Origin: Sphingobium aromaticiconvertens
Lineage (GTDB): Bacteria > Pseudomonadota > Alphaproteobacteria > Sphingomonadales > Sphingomonadaceae
DNA: 64,000 nucleotides
NCBI RefSeq assembly: GCF_037154075.1
Contig: NZ_JBANRJ010000001.1
Span: 2,599,501-2,663,500, forward strand
Reading direction: 5' to 3'
In this document: positions 9,117 through 18,249 of the stretch, piece by piece
Layout of the letters: every line of letters starts with the position of its first letter
Numbering within the stretch: position 1 is the first letter of the stretch
Made by a program: the position numbers and the translations under genes
The notes under the pieces: model-generated
What the model was told of the DNA's origin: nothing
Seen by the model: the letters and a program-made list of their open reading frames with translations, nothing else
Database searches by the model: none

Positions 9117-10118
9117 ATGAAACTCGGTATATGCAGCATGTGGGGAGAGAGCCTGGATGCCTTTCGCGAGGAAGTCAGGCTGGCGTCGGACCTTGGCTTT
9201 GAACTGGTCACCGTCGGGGATTCGCCGGCCGGCTGGCATGAGTTGTATGTTTCGCTGACGCTTGCGGCGCTGGAGGCACCGGAAGCCATATTGGCGCCAT
9301 TGGTGACATCGCCCTTCATGCGTCATCCGCTTGTCACGGCTGCCGCTCTCAGCAGTCTCGACGATCTGTCCGGCGGTCGGGTCGCGCTGGGGCTGGCGAC
9401 AGGCGGCAGCACGGTGATGGCGATTGGCCGTCCTCCTGCAACACAGAAGGAGATCCGCGCCGAATTCGCTGCGCTGCGAGGTTTGTTTTCCGGCGATGCG
9501 GTCGAATGGAACGGGACGGCGGTCAAGCCGCTGCGCTTCGCCCGACCGATTCCGATTTATTATTCCGCTTTCGGCCCCAAGGCGCTGACGCTTGCGGGGG
9601 AGCAGGCAGACGGTGTGATCCTGTTCGCAGGCGAAAAGCATCTCGAGGGTCTCAAGGACCGGATCGCCGCGGTTCGTGCTGCGGCGGCGGAAGCTGGCCG
9701 CGATCCGGCTGCGATCGACATCTGGGTCGTGTCCTTCGCTTCAATCCGACCGAGCCGGGCGGAGGCGATCGACGACCTGAAGGCCTTTATCGTCGTCAAT
9801 GGCATGGCATTTCGTACGCCCGAGGCGCTGGCGCAGGTGCCTACCCAGTTTCGCGGCAAAATCGATGCATTGCATGACCGCTATGACGCGACCGAGCATG
9901 TCGTCGTTGGCGGCCGGAATGTGGCGCTGATGGAGGAATTGGGGCTGACGGAGTTTCTGGCGGACTTTGATACTTTGGCGGGGCCAGTGGAATCCGCGAC
10001 CGCGATGTTGCAGGAGCTTGACGCGATGGGCGTCTCCACCTTCATCGCGGCCTTGCCGGGCCATGCAGCGCCGCTGGAGACGATCAAGGGCTTGGCCGAT
10101 GCGCGGAGGGCGATGTGA
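9117..10118 (+). CDS. LLM-class flavin/F420-dependent oxidoreductase (copy 1)
   Basis: 333 residues, luciferase-like TIM barrel. LLM enzymes use FMN or the deazaflavin F420. The family pattern SSLDDLSGGRVALGLATGG lies near residues 79-97 and YYSAFGPKALTLAGEQADG near residue 148. Start ATG 9117 follows GGGGAGGATCGGA. Its TGA overlaps the GTG start of the FO synthase gene (GTGA), the tightest coupling in the block and a good reason to call it F420-dependent rather than FMN-dependent. Substrate unknown. Confidence 0.88.
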   Translation: MKLGICSMWGESLDAFREEVRLASDLGFELVTVGDSPAGWHELYVSLTLAALEAPEAILAPLVTSPFMRHPLVTAAALSSLDDLSGGRVALGLATGGSTVMAIGRPPATQKEIRAEFAALRGLFSGDAVEWNGTAVKPLRFARPIPIYYSAFGPKALTLAGEQADGVILFAGEKHLEGLKDRIAAVRAAAAEAGRDPAAIDIWVVSFASIRPSRAEAIDDLKAFIVVNGMAFRTPEALAQVPTQFRGKIDALHDRYDATEHVVVGGRNVALMEELGLTEFLADFDTLAGPVESATAMLQELDAMGVSTFIAALPGHAAPLETIKGLADARRAM

Positions 10119-12466
10119 CACTGGACCGGCTTTGTCAGAGTGACATGAAAGCTGGCGATGTTGCCGGACTGCTGACTTCGCGACCGCTGGTCGACATGAT
10201 GACAGCAGCAGAGGCCATGACGCTCGCGGGGCACGGCAAGCGGGTGACCTACTCGCGCAAGGTTTTCATTCCGCTCACAAAATTATGCCGTGACGTCTGT
10301 CATTATTGCACCTTTGCGACCACGCCGGCGCATGTGGCGGATGCATATCTCAGCCCGGATGAGGTGCTGGCGATTGCGCGGGCGGGTGTGGCGGCGGGGT
10401 GTCACGAGGCGTTGTTCACGTTGGGGGACCGTCCAGAAGAACGTTATTCTGCCGCGCGTGATGCGCTGGCACGGCTGGGCCATAGCTCGACACTTTCCTA
10501 TCTGGCCGAGATGGCCGAACTTGTGTTGCGTGAAACAGGGTTGCTGCCCCACCTCAATCCCGGGCTGATGAATGCCGCCGATTATGCGATGCTACGGCCC
10601 CATGCAGCGTCCATGGGCATCATGCTGGAAAGCAGCGCCGAAAGTCTGTGTGTACGCGGTGGCGCGCATTTCGGGTCGCCTGACAAGGAGCCGACGCGAC
10701 GGCTGGCGGCGATTGCAGAGGCGGGGCACGCGAAGGTGCCTTTCACGACTGGCTTGCTCATCGGCATCGGCGAGACGCGCTGGGATCAAATCGACGCCCT
10801 GGTGGCGATCCGCGACCTGCATCGCCTTCATGGCCATATCCAGGAAGTCATCATCCAGAATTTCCGTGCCAAGCGGGGGACAAGGATGGCGACGCATCAG
10901 GAACCTACGCTCAACGATCATCTCTGGGCAATTGCCGCAGCGCGACTGATCCTGGGACCGGACATGACGATCCAGGCGCCGCCCAATCTGCATGACCGTG
11001 TCGATCTGGCGCCGCTCATCCGGGCCGGGGTCAATGACTGGGGTGGTGTGTCTCCGGTTACGCCTGATCATGTCAATCCCGAAGCGCCCTGGCCGCATCT
11101 GGAGATATTGGAGGGCGCGACCCAGGCGGCGGGGCGGAGGCTTACCCAACGTCTCGCCATTGGTCCTCGCTATGCGCTGGCGGCGCATGACTGGGCGGCC
11201 CCTGCGATCGCGACACAGGTTCTGCGCGCGATTGATGCGCGCGGCCTGCCCAAGCTGGACGACTGGGCGGCCGGGCGTGGTGACGCCGCGCCGGATTTGA
11301 TGGTGGGAAAGGCAGATGGTGCCTCTGCCCAGTTTCAGTCGATCCTTGATCGTGCGGAGGGTGGAGAGAGGCTGAGCGAAGGGGAGATCGTGACCCTGTT
11401 CGATGCCGAAGGGGACGATCTGGCCGCCATCATCATGCAGGCGGACCGATTGCGTCGCCAGACAGCCGGCGACACGCTGAGCTATGCCGTCAACCGCAAC
11501 ATTAATTACACCAATATCTGCCTCTACAAATGCGGCTTTTGTGCTTTTTCCAAGGGCAGTACCAAGGCGATGCGCGGTCCCGCCTACCGGCTCGATATGG
11601 CCGAGGTCGGACGGCGTGCGGCAGAAGCCTGGGATCGCGGAGCGACCGAAGTGTGCCTTCAGGGGGGGATCCATCCCGATTATGACGGCAACACCTATCT
11701 GGACGTGCTAAGGACCGTGCGCCAAGCAGCGCCCGACATCCACATCCACGCCTTCTCTCCCCTGGAAGTGACGCATGGCGCGCGCACGCTGGGTTTGCTG
11801 TTGGAAGATTATCTGGCCCAGCTCAAAAGCGCCGGGCTGTCGACCCTGCCGGGTACGGCGGCCGAGATACTGGACCCGGAAATCCGCGACATTATCTGTG
11901 CGGATAAAGTGACGGCGAACGAATGGATCGAAGTGATGCGCGTTGCCCACGGGATCGGCCTACGCAGCACCGCGACGATCATGTTCGGTCATGTCGAACA
12001 ATATCGCCACTGGGCGCGGCACCTGCTGCGTATCCGGGCGCTTCAGGAACAGACTGGTGGCTTTACCGAATTTGTGCCGCTCCCCTTCGTTCACATGGAA
12101 GCCCCGATCTGGCGCAAGGGGCTGGCGCGGTCCGGGCCCAGCTATCGTGAATCCGTATTGATGCACGCTATCGCGCGGATCGTCCTGCATCCGGTCATCA
12201 CCAATATACAGGTGTCGTGGGTAAAAATGGGGCCAGAGGGCGCGGCAGCGATCCTCGACGCCGGGGCCAATGACATGGGTGGCACATTGATGGATGAATC
12301 GATCACGCGCGCAGCGGGTGGCGTCAATGGCCAGGAATTTGGTCCGGCAGAGATGCGCGCACTCGCGGCGTCGGTAGGTCGGCCGGTGCGCCAACGGACT
12401 ACCCTCTACCAAGACGTGCCGGACAGAACTGCGACCGGCTTCGTGGCCGCCCAATCGGAGGATTGA
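10115..12466 (+). CDS. cofGH: Bifunctional FO synthase, CofG-CofH fusion (FbiC-like)
   Basis: 783 residues. Makes 7,8-didemethyl-8-hydroxy-5-deazariboflavin (FO), the chromophore of coenzyme F420, from a diaminouracil and tyrosine. Two radical-SAM domains are joined in the actinobacterial FbiC order. The CofG half has Cys58-x3-Cys62-x2-Cys65 (CRDVCHYC) and the CofH half has Cys469-x3-Cys473-x2-Cys476 (CLYKCGFC). Both 4Fe-4S motifs are intact and the length matches the family. It starts at GTG 10115, overlapping the LLM stop, and is followed at once by the NpdG-like reductase. No CofC, CofD or CofE gene is in the window, so later F420 steps must be encoded elsewhere or FO itself is used. Confidence 0.95.
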   Translation: MTLDRLCQSDMKAGDVAGLLTSRPLVDMMTAAEAMTLAGHGKRVTYSRKVFIPLTKLCRDVCHYCTFATTPAHVADAYLSPDEVLAIARAGVAAGCHEALFTLGDRPEERYSAARDALARLGHSSTLSYLAEMAELVLRETGLLPHLNPGLMNAADYAMLRPHAASMGIMLESSAESLCVRGGAHFGSPDKEPTRRLAAIAEAGHAKVPFTTGLLIGIGETRWDQIDALVAIRDLHRLHGHIQEVIIQNFRAKRGTRMATHQEPTLNDHLWAIAAARLILGPDMTIQAPPNLHDRVDLAPLIRAGVNDWGGVSPVTPDHVNPEAPWPHLEILEGATQAAGRRLTQRLAIGPRYALAAHDWAAPAIATQVLRAIDARGLPKLDDWAAGRGDAAPDLMVGKADGASAQFQSILDRAEGGERLSEGEIVTLFDAEGDDLAAIIMQADRLRRQTAGDTLSYAVNRNINYTNICLYKCGFCAFSKGSTKAMRGPAYRLDMAEVGRRAAEAWDRGATEVCLQGGIHPDYDGNTYLDVLRTVRQAAPDIHIHAFSPLEVTHGARTLGLLLEDYLAQLKSAGLSTLPGTAAEILDPEIRDIICADKVTANEWIEVMRVAHGIGLRSTATIMFGHVEQYRHWARHLLRIRALQEQTGGFTEFVPLPFVHMEAPIWRKGLARSGPSYRESVLMHAIARIVLHPVITNIQVSWVKMGPEGAAAILDAGANDMGGTLMDESITRAAGGVNGQEFGPAEMRALAASVGRPVRQRTTLYQDVPDRTATGFVAAQSED

Positions 12467-12468
12467 CT

Positions 12469-13125
12469 ATGACTTTCCCGACCATCGCCGTGGTCGGCGG
12501 CACCGGCAATCTGGGCGCGGCAATCGCCTGGCGCCTGGCGCGCGCAGGTTATCCCGTCATCATCGGCTCGCGCGGTGCGGAGAGCGCGGAGAAGGCTGCG
12601 GCCGAACTTGGCCATGGACTGCGCGGCGCAACCAATGCCGATGCGGCGTCAGCGGCGGAGATCGTCATTGTCACGGTGCCGTTCGCAGCGCAGGACTCGA
12701 CTCTTGCAGGTATCGCGCCTCATGTGGTGGGCAAGCTGGTAGTCGACACGACCGTGCCGCTGGTCCCGCCCAAGGTGATGCGTGTGCAACTGCCCGCTGA
12801 AGGATCAGCCGCGCTCAAGGCACAGGCCGTTCTTGGGGAAGGCGTCACACTGGTTTCGGCGTTCCACAATGTCGCCGCGCACAAGCTGGCCAAGGATGTC
12901 GACGTGGGCTGCGACGTGCTCGTCTTTGGTGACGACAAGGCGGCGCGAGGGCGGGTCGTGGCGCTGGCCGACGCGATGGGTCTGCGCGGATTGCACGGCG
13001 GCGCACTGGCCAATTCGGCAGCTGCGGAGGCAATGACGTCGATCCTGATCTTCCTGAACAAGACCTATAAGGTTGATGGCGCGGGCATTCGTATCACGGG
13101 CGACCTTGTTCCAATTGAGGAATGA
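12469..13125 (+). CDS. npdG: NADPH-dependent F420 reductase (NpdG/Fno-like)
   Basis: 218 residues. Transfers hydride between NADPH and the deazaflavin F420. The N-terminal Rossmann motif VVGGTGNLGAAIA and a GSRGAE segment suited to the NADP phosphate are present, and the length is typical. The start is taken as ATG 12469, not the in-frame TTG 12463, because GGAGGA ends at 12462. It lies directly behind the FO synthase gene, which strongly supports the F420 role over other 6PGDH-like reductases. With it the block can make FO and reduce the cofactor for the LLM enzymes. Confidence 0.88.
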   Translation: MTFPTIAVVGGTGNLGAAIAWRLARAGYPVIIGSRGAESAEKAAAELGHGLRGATNADAASAAEIVIVTVPFAAQDSTLAGIAPHVVGKLVVDTTVPLVPPKVMRVQLPAEGSAALKAQAVLGEGVTLVSAFHNVAAHKLAKDVDVGCDVLVFGDDKAARGRVVALADAMGLRGLHGGALANSAAAEAMTSILIFLNKTYKVDGAGIRITGDLVPIEE

Positions 13126-13300
13126 CGATTCGTCCTGAACGAGGGCCATCCCGCTGACCGGCATTGGCGACGTTCAACCGGGCGAAGGTTTATCGTGAAT
13201 CGTCGCTTTTATCCCGCCGATCCTTCCGACGGGAAGGTGCGATAGACTCTCGAGGGTTGAAACTCCGCCTAATCAATAATCGCGGTAATGGGAGGGATAT

Positions 13301-14221
13301 ATGAAACTCAACATCGGTGTGCCCAACAGCATGCATGTCGCGGCGATGACCCAGACTTGGGAACATGCGCTGACGGGCGACGATATTGGCAATGCACTTA
13401 AAGTTGCGGATGACTTGGGTTTCAACAAGTGCATGTTGGGCGAACATTTCATCATCCCGCAGGAGCATATTGCGTTATCGGGCGACCATTATGTCCATGG
13501 CACGGTAGCGCTGTCCTTTCTGGCGGGGCGTACAGCGAAGATGAAGCTGAGTTCTTCCGTCTCGATCCTTCCGCTGCAAAATCCGATCGTCCAGGCCAAG
13601 GCCTGGTCGACGCTCGACTGGCTGAGCGGAGGGCGGGCGACGGCGCTGTTCGGTGTCGGATGGCTGAAAGAGGAATTCGACATGCTTGGCGTCGACTTCC
13701 ATCAACGAGGGCGGATGGCTGACGAATATGTTGCGGCCATCATAGAGCTGTGGACGGCCGACAAGCCCGAGTTTGACGGCGAATTCGTCAAGTTCAAGGA
13801 TGTGGGCTTCGCGCCCAAGCCGGTGCAGGCACCACGCTTGCCGATATGGTTCGGGGGCGATGCAGAACCGGTGCTCAAGCGCGTGGCGAAATTCGGTGAC
13901 GGTTGGTCGCCCTTCCGCACGCCACCTGAAAAATTTCCCGAATGCCTCGATTTCATCCGAGCGCAGCCCGAATATGATGGACGAGCGATCGACATGTTCT
14001 TCGCGCTGGAAATGCTGAATGTCGGCGCGCATCATGAGATTATGGACGATCCGCGTGCGCCCGGCACGCGCGATGCGCAAAAGATCATTGATCAGATCGG
14101 CTGGCTCAAGGAATTGGGAGTCAATGAGACGATCGTGCCGCTGCCGCCCGGCATGTCGGGCATCGAGGAATATATCGACCGGCTGCACTGGGTCGCGAGC
14201 GAAATTATGCCCTGGATATGA
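13301..14221 (+). CDS. LLM-class F420-dependent oxidoreductase (copy 2)
   Basis: 306 residues, luciferase-like barrel. LGEHF near residue 47, STLDWLSGGRATALFGVGW near residues 104-122 and APRLPIWFGGDAEP near residue 178 are typical of the TIGR03619-like F420 branch. The start ATG lies 7 nt after GGGAGGG. A 175-bp gap separates it from the F420 reductase, long enough for its own promoter. The stop shares the ATGA overlap with the frame that contains the FAD dehydrogenase, so the two are probably cotranscribed. Substrate unknown. Confidence 0.88.
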   Translation: MKLNIGVPNSMHVAAMTQTWEHALTGDDIGNALKVADDLGFNKCMLGEHFIIPQEHIALSGDHYVHGTVALSFLAGRTAKMKLSSSVSILPLQNPIVQAKAWSTLDWLSGGRATALFGVGWLKEEFDMLGVDFHQRGRMADEYVAAIIELWTADKPEFDGEFVKFKDVGFAPKPVQAPRLPIWFGGDAEPVLKRVAKFGDGWSPFRTPPEKFPECLDFIRAQPEYDGRAIDMFFALEMLNVGAHHEIMDDPRAPGTRDAQKIIDQIGWLKELGVNETIVPLPPGMSGIEEYIDRLHWVASEIMPWI

Positions 14222-14298
14222 GCCCTTCCCAGCGGAAGGCGCGAAAGGGATGGCCGTTGCCTATCAGGCGGCCAAGCGAAGAGGATCGGGAGGACTTA

Positions 14299-15954
14299 GT
14301 GACCCAATTTGATGTGGTCGTGGTAGGATCAGGTGCGGCGGGCATGACGGCGGCGGTCCGAGCCGCTGCTAACGGTCTTTCCGTACTCGTGTTGGAAAAG
14401 GCGGAACATTTCGGCGGCACCACGTCGCTGTCCGGTGGCGGTATCTGGATTCCGGGCAGTGCACAGGCGCAGGCCGCGGGTGTCGAAGACAGCAGCGCTG
14501 TTGCCCGCCAATATGTGCTGGACGTGATCGGACCCAGCGCCAATCCTGCGCTGATCGACGCTTATCTCGATACCGGACCTGAAATGGTCGATTGGCTGGA
14601 ACAGCATAGTGCGGTGCGCTTCCTGCTTTCGCCGCCAAGCAGCGATTGGTATCCGCAAGTGCCAGGTGCGATGGACCATGGCCGCCTGCTTTCGCCACAG
14701 GAGTATGACGGGAAGAAACTGGGCGCGCATTTCGCCGAGTTGCGGCCAGCGCGCGAGGAGTTTAATGCGCCAGGTGGCTTCATGATCGACCTGTTCGATC
14801 TTCCTTATCTGGCCGACATGCCTTCGCCAAAATCGCTTTTCCATTTCGGCAAGCTGGCCGCGAAGTTCGGTGCCGACAAGCTGCGCCGCTATCCGCGGGG
14901 CACGCGGCTGACCATGGGCAATGCGCTGGCCGCACGCCTGTTGCAGTCGGCGCTCGACGCGGGCGTGACCTTGCGTAGGGAGGCCGCCGTCGATGGACTG
15001 GTGGTCAAAGAAGGCCGCGTTACCGGCGTGCGCGTCGGTGGGGCGGCGATTGGAGCCAGGATCGGCGTACTTCTGGCGTCGGGGGGCTTTTCGGCGAGTG
15101 AGCAACTGCGCAAGGCCTATATCCCTTTCTCCGAGGAGCATGTGTCGATCCTGCCCTATGAAAATACAGGCGACGGAATGAATATGGGGCTGGAGGCGGG
15201 CGCGGCCCTCGACGGTGAGAATATCGTCAATGCGGTCTGGGCGGTGGTGTCGAAGATGACCCGACCTGACGGTTATGTCGCGCGCTACGCCCATCTGATC
15301 GACATGTCCAAGCCTGGCTGTATCGCGGTCAATGGCAAGGGGGAACGGTTCGGTAACGAGGCGTCGGTGCATTTCGTCGAAGCAATGCATAGCAGCGGGG
15401 CCGTTCCAGCGCACATCATCGGCGACGCGGACTTCGTCAAGAAATATGGCATGGGCATGGTCTATCCGGGCGGTGGCGGTCTCAAGAAACTGATCGCGGC
15501 GGGCTATGTGACGCAGGCGCCGACGCTCCGAGATCTTGCTGGCAAGATTGGTGTCGATGCTGATGGACTGGTTGCGACGGTGGCGAAGATGAACCGCTAT
15601 GCCGAAATCGGCAAAGATGCGGACTTCGGCAAGGGCGATAGCCAGATCGACATCGAGATCGGTGATCCCAAGCACAAGCCCAATCCGTGTCTCGGCAGGG
15701 TGGAGAGTGCGCCCTTCTATGCGATCAAAATCTATCCAGGCGATGGTTCGACCACGGTCGGATTGAAGATCGACGACCATTGCCGTGTCATCGGCAGCGA
15801 TGGGAAGCCGGTAGAAGGTCTTTATGCCGCAGGTCTGGACGCCAACTCGATCTGGCGCGGCAAGTCGCCGGCGCATGGCTGCAATGTCGGCCCGGCCATG
15901 GTGACAGGCTATATTGCGGGCAAGGCGATGGCGACCACGCGGGTCACGGCATGA
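14299..15954 (+). CDS. FAD-binding dehydrogenase, 3-ketosteroid-delta1-dehydrogenase/fumarate reductase family
   Basis: 551 residues. The dinucleotide motif VVVGSGAAGMTAA opens the protein, then EKAEHFGGTTSLSGGG, and the C-terminal HGCNVGPAMVTGYIAGK closes the FAD domain. This is the layout of KstD-like flavoproteins, which desaturate a ring next to a ketone. The start chosen is GTG 14299, 4 nt after GGGAGGA; an in-frame ATG at 14218 overlaps the previous stop and would add 27 residues ahead of the Rossmann strand. Association with LLM and F420 genes suggests ring redox chemistry. A steroid substrate is only an inference. Confidence 0.85.
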   Translation: MTQFDVVVVGSGAAGMTAAVRAAANGLSVLVLEKAEHFGGTTSLSGGGIWIPGSAQAQAAGVEDSSAVARQYVLDVIGPSANPALIDAYLDTGPEMVDWLEQHSAVRFLLSPPSSDWYPQVPGAMDHGRLLSPQEYDGKKLGAHFAELRPAREEFNAPGGFMIDLFDLPYLADMPSPKSLFHFGKLAAKFGADKLRRYPRGTRLTMGNALAARLLQSALDAGVTLRREAAVDGLVVKEGRVTGVRVGGAAIGARIGVLLASGGFSASEQLRKAYIPFSEEHVSILPYENTGDGMNMGLEAGAALDGENIVNAVWAVVSKMTRPDGYVARYAHLIDMSKPGCIAVNGKGERFGNEASVHFVEAMHSSGAVPAHIIGDADFVKKYGMGMVYPGGGGLKKLIAAGYVTQAPTLRDLAGKIGVDADGLVATVAKMNRYAEIGKDADFGKGDSQIDIEIGDPKHKPNPCLGRVESAPFYAIKIYPGDGSTTVGLKIDDHCRVIGSDGKPVEGLYAAGLDANSIWRGKSPAHGCNVGPAMVTGYIAGKAMATTRVTA

Positions 15955-15970
15955 CCCGCGCGCGTTAGTA

Positions 15971-16005
15971 CAGGACCCGCGCGGCTGTTGAGCGGCGCGG
16001 GCCTG
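15971..16005. terminator. Probable bidirectional terminator between convergent genes
   Basis: Stem CAGG-(A)-CCCGCGC with GCGCGGG-CCTG, one bulged A, then TCTTGTTTGA on the plus side. It sits between the convergent KstD-like and LLM genes. Confidence 0.5.
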
Positions 16006-16024
16006 TCTTGTTTGACTCCGCTGT

Positions 16025-17101
16025 TCAGGCTGTTTCGGCGACCGCTCCGGCGCGCGCCTTTGCGGTAGCGACCAGCGTGTAGAGACCGGCATTATAGTCG
16101 GTCAGCTGTTCCATTGTTAGCTCGCGATAGGGCGTCATCGGACAGAGCGAGTCGACCACGTCCCAGAACGGCTCGATCTTCTCCAACACCTCGTCCACCG
16201 GACCGCAGATCACGAACGCCTCGACCATGGCGTCGGATACATTCCCGATCACCTTGGCGATGTCACCATGCTCACCCAAGCTTAGCTGGCAGGCCCGGGC
16301 CTGGTCGCCAAAGCCGATCGCCTCGAAGAAAGGCTCATAGGCCTTGTAACCCGAATAGGCGGCCACGGTTGCACGGCTGTCGTCGATCGCCTTCTGCTTG
16401 TCGTCATTGACTGCGATCCAGGGCCAGGCGTTGATTTCAATGTCCGTTCGGGTGCGGCCATATTTGGCGAGCATATCATTGATAAAAGGCAGCCTGCTTT
16501 TCGTATAGGCAGCCGACCACAGGGCGTGGACCATCAAGCCATCACCGATTTCGAGTGCGAGCGCTGTCATCTTGTCCTGTAGCGCTGCGATCCAGATCGG
16601 TATCTCTTCGCGCACCGGTGGCGCGGTCAGCATCATTTCCTCAAAGTCGGCAGTGAAATATTCGCCGTCGATGGGGTCCAGGCCCTTGTGTGCATTGGCG
16701 TTGACGTAGCGGATCACCTTGACGCTCTCGCGCAGATGCGTGAGCAACTTGCGTTCCGGCTCGCCATACATGTCAGTGACGCAACTCTTGATGCTGGAGC
16801 CCAGGCCCAGCACGAAGCGCCCGCCTGAAATCCGGTCCACGTCCATAGCGGCATAGGCGGTTTCGACCGGGCTGCGCGTACCGGCGATTGCGACGCCGGT
16901 GCCGACCTTGAGACTGCTGGTCAGCGCAGCAGTGGCCGCCATCGGTACGAAGGGCGGGCCATAGATTTGGAGGGAAAAGCAGCCCTCAAAGCCAACCTGC
17001 TCCATCTGCTGGCCGATGCCGGCCATGGCGGGGGCGGGAAGGGTAGGCATGACGGCCCACCAGCGGCGTTCGCCGCCGACGGCATTGACGAGCTTGGGCA
17101 T
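16025..17101 (-). CDS. LLM-class F420-dependent oxidoreductase (copy 3)
   Basis: 358 residues, TIGR03617-like LLM protein. AAMDVDRISGGRFVLGLGSS near residues 84-103 and REEIPIWIAALQDKM near residue 163 are diagnostic. It follows the Rieske pair on the minus strand, but a strong stem-loop with a U-tract stands only 12 nt ahead of its ATG, so readthrough or antitermination would be needed for cotranscription. It may act on the product of the Rieske pair. Cofactor assignment to F420 rests on family and on the nearby FO/F420 genes. Confidence 0.87.
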   Translation of the reverse strand: MPKLVNAVGGERRWWAVMPTLPAPAMAGIGQQMEQVGFEGCFSLQIYGPPFVPMAATAALTSSLKVGTGVAIAGTRSPVETAYAAMDVDRISGGRFVLGLGSSIKSCVTDMYGEPERKLLTHLRESVKVIRYVNANAHKGLDPIDGEYFTADFEEMMLTAPPVREEIPIWIAALQDKMTALALEIGDGLMVHALWSAAYTKSRLPFINDMLAKYGRTRTDIEINAWPWIAVNDDKQKAIDDSRATVAAYSGYKAYEPFFEAIGFGDQARACQLSLGEHGDIAKVIGNVSDAMVEAFVICGPVDEVLEKIEPFWDVVDSLCPMTPYRELTMEQLTDYNAGLYTLVATAKARAGAVAETA

Positions 17102-17113
17102 GGGAGTTCCCAG

Positions 17114-17144
17114 AAAAAAACCGGGCGGACCGTCAGGCCCGCCC
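17114..17144 (-). terminator. Rho-independent-type terminator or attenuator ahead of LLM gene
   Basis: Read on the minus strand: GGGCGGGCC, loop TGAC, GGTCCGCCC (9 pairs, one G-U), then GGTTTTTTTC. It begins 17 bp after the end of the mononuclear-iron oxygenase gene, and its U-tract ends 12 nt before the LLM start codon. Confidence 0.8.
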
Positions 17145-17161
17145 TTTAGGGGAGAGAGAAA

Positions 17162-18235
17162 TCAGAACTGGAACAGTTCCTTGCGTAGGCCGATAATATC
17201 ACTGCAATCGGCGCTGACATTGTCGCGATAGGAAAAATCGCCTTTCTCCTGCCGGTCGGCCAATTCCATCATCGCCATGCGGTAGCGCTGCCCGGCCTGA
17301 TCGAACTTGCTGTGCAGGTCCTTGCGGTCGGTGTGACGCATGTAGCGAGGGCTCTGGGGCGAGGTCATATAGCTGTCCTGCCGCGACACCTTATACCCTG
17401 CCTTGGGCATGACGTGACGGAACATCAGACCCGCATTGCTGGTGTTCATGACCATTTCCATCCTTGTGCGATCCCGCGTTTCGGGTGTGCATGGGTGGAA
17501 AAGAGGGACATCGTCGCCGGGGCTAAAGCGGCCATAGGCGATGGCGCAGTGCGATCGCAGATAGATGCGGATCACCTGCCGCACATTCTGGGTCGGTTGC
17601 TTGATGCCACTGAAAAACTTCATGACCGGGGCGACCGACTTGTTGACGCAGGTCCGGATCATCGTGACCGTCTCGCTGTCGTAGAAGGTCTCTACCGTCT
17701 CGCTATCCGAACGCTCGTCGCCGACAACGTCGGCGTGAAGGAAGTCGGCATGGGTAAGGTCGATGAGGTTTTCCAGACTGATCGGTGCCGAGCTTTCAAA
17801 CCGAACGGTCGCTGTCATGTGCCGAGGCAGGCCGCCTTTGGGCGGCAGGAACGGCAAGCTGGGCAGATGGCGCGGATCGGCTGCCAGCGGATTACCGAAC
17901 CAAACCCAGGCGACGCCATAATGCTCCATCACCGGATAGCGACCGCGCGCGTCAGTATATTCGCTCTTGTCGCGGGCGATCCGCTCATTGGGATGGAATT
18001 CGCTTGCGACGACCACGCCATTGTCGCGCCACAGGAAGATGGGGTGGGAATATATGGCGCGACGGACTGGCTTGCCGGTCACTGAATAATCATGGGCGAC
18101 CGGAAACCAGCTATCGCGCATCACGATGTTGTGCGGCACCCAGCGGTTGATGGCGTTCAGCGCAATCGGACTGCCGCCGCCGGTGGAGGCGGGGCTGTCA
18201 TCATGGGAAACGGAACGGTCAGCGACTTCGAGCAT
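17162..18235 (-). CDS. Rieske-oxygenase-type catalytic subunit lacking the Rieske cluster
   Basis: 357 residues from ATG 18235 (an ATG at 18241 lies too close to AAGGAGG). The catalytic half is intact: E-N-x2-D-x2-H-x4-H is seen in ENLIDLTHADFLH (Asn158, Asp161, His164, His169 counted from 18241), the mononuclear iron site of VanA/dicamba-monooxygenase-like enzymes, including the Asp that bridges to a neighbouring Rieske site. The N-terminal domain keeps its strands (SWFPVAHDY, PIFLWRDNGVVVAS) but has no Cys before residue 198, so the C-x-H and C-x2-H ligands are missing. The preceding gene ends inside its ribosome site and supplies a Rieske domain. It is probably half of a two-protein oxygenase. 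Confidence 0.88.
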   Translation of the reverse strand: MLEVADRSVSHDDSPASTGGGSPIALNAINRWVPHNIVMRDSWFPVAHDYSVTGKPVRRAIYSHPIFLWRDNGVVVASEFHPNERIARDKSEYTDARGRYPVMEHYGVAWVWFGNPLAADPRHLPSLPFLPPKGGLPRHMTATVRFESSAPISLENLIDLTHADFLHADVVGDERSDSETVETFYDSETVTMIRTCVNKSVAPVMKFFSGIKQPTQNVRQVIRIYLRSHCAIAYGRFSPGDDVPLFHPCTPETRDRTRMEMVMNTSNAGLMFRHVMPKAGYKVSRQDSYMTSPQSPRYMRHTDRKDLHSKFDQAGQRYRMAMMELADRQEKGDFSYRDNVSADCSDIIGLRKELFQF

Positions 18236-18249
18236 CTTCATATCCTCCT

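Noticed and set aside
10592..11674. 360-codon minus-strand frame opposite the FO synthase
   Set aside because: Antisense to intact radical-SAM domains; no recognisable domain.
9117..14221. Complete F420 biosynthesis operon
   Set aside because: Only FO synthase and F420 reductase are present; no CofC, CofD or CofE homologue was seen, so only a partial module is claimed.
14299..15954. Firm naming as 3-ketosteroid delta1-dehydrogenase (kstD)
   Set aside because: The fold fits, but the catalytic tyrosines could not be placed with certainty and the family includes urocanate and fumarate reductase-like enzymes.
14329..16092. 587-codon minus-strand frame opposite the KstD-like gene
   Set aside because: Arg/His-rich antisense shadow; the plus frame has FAD motifs at both ends.
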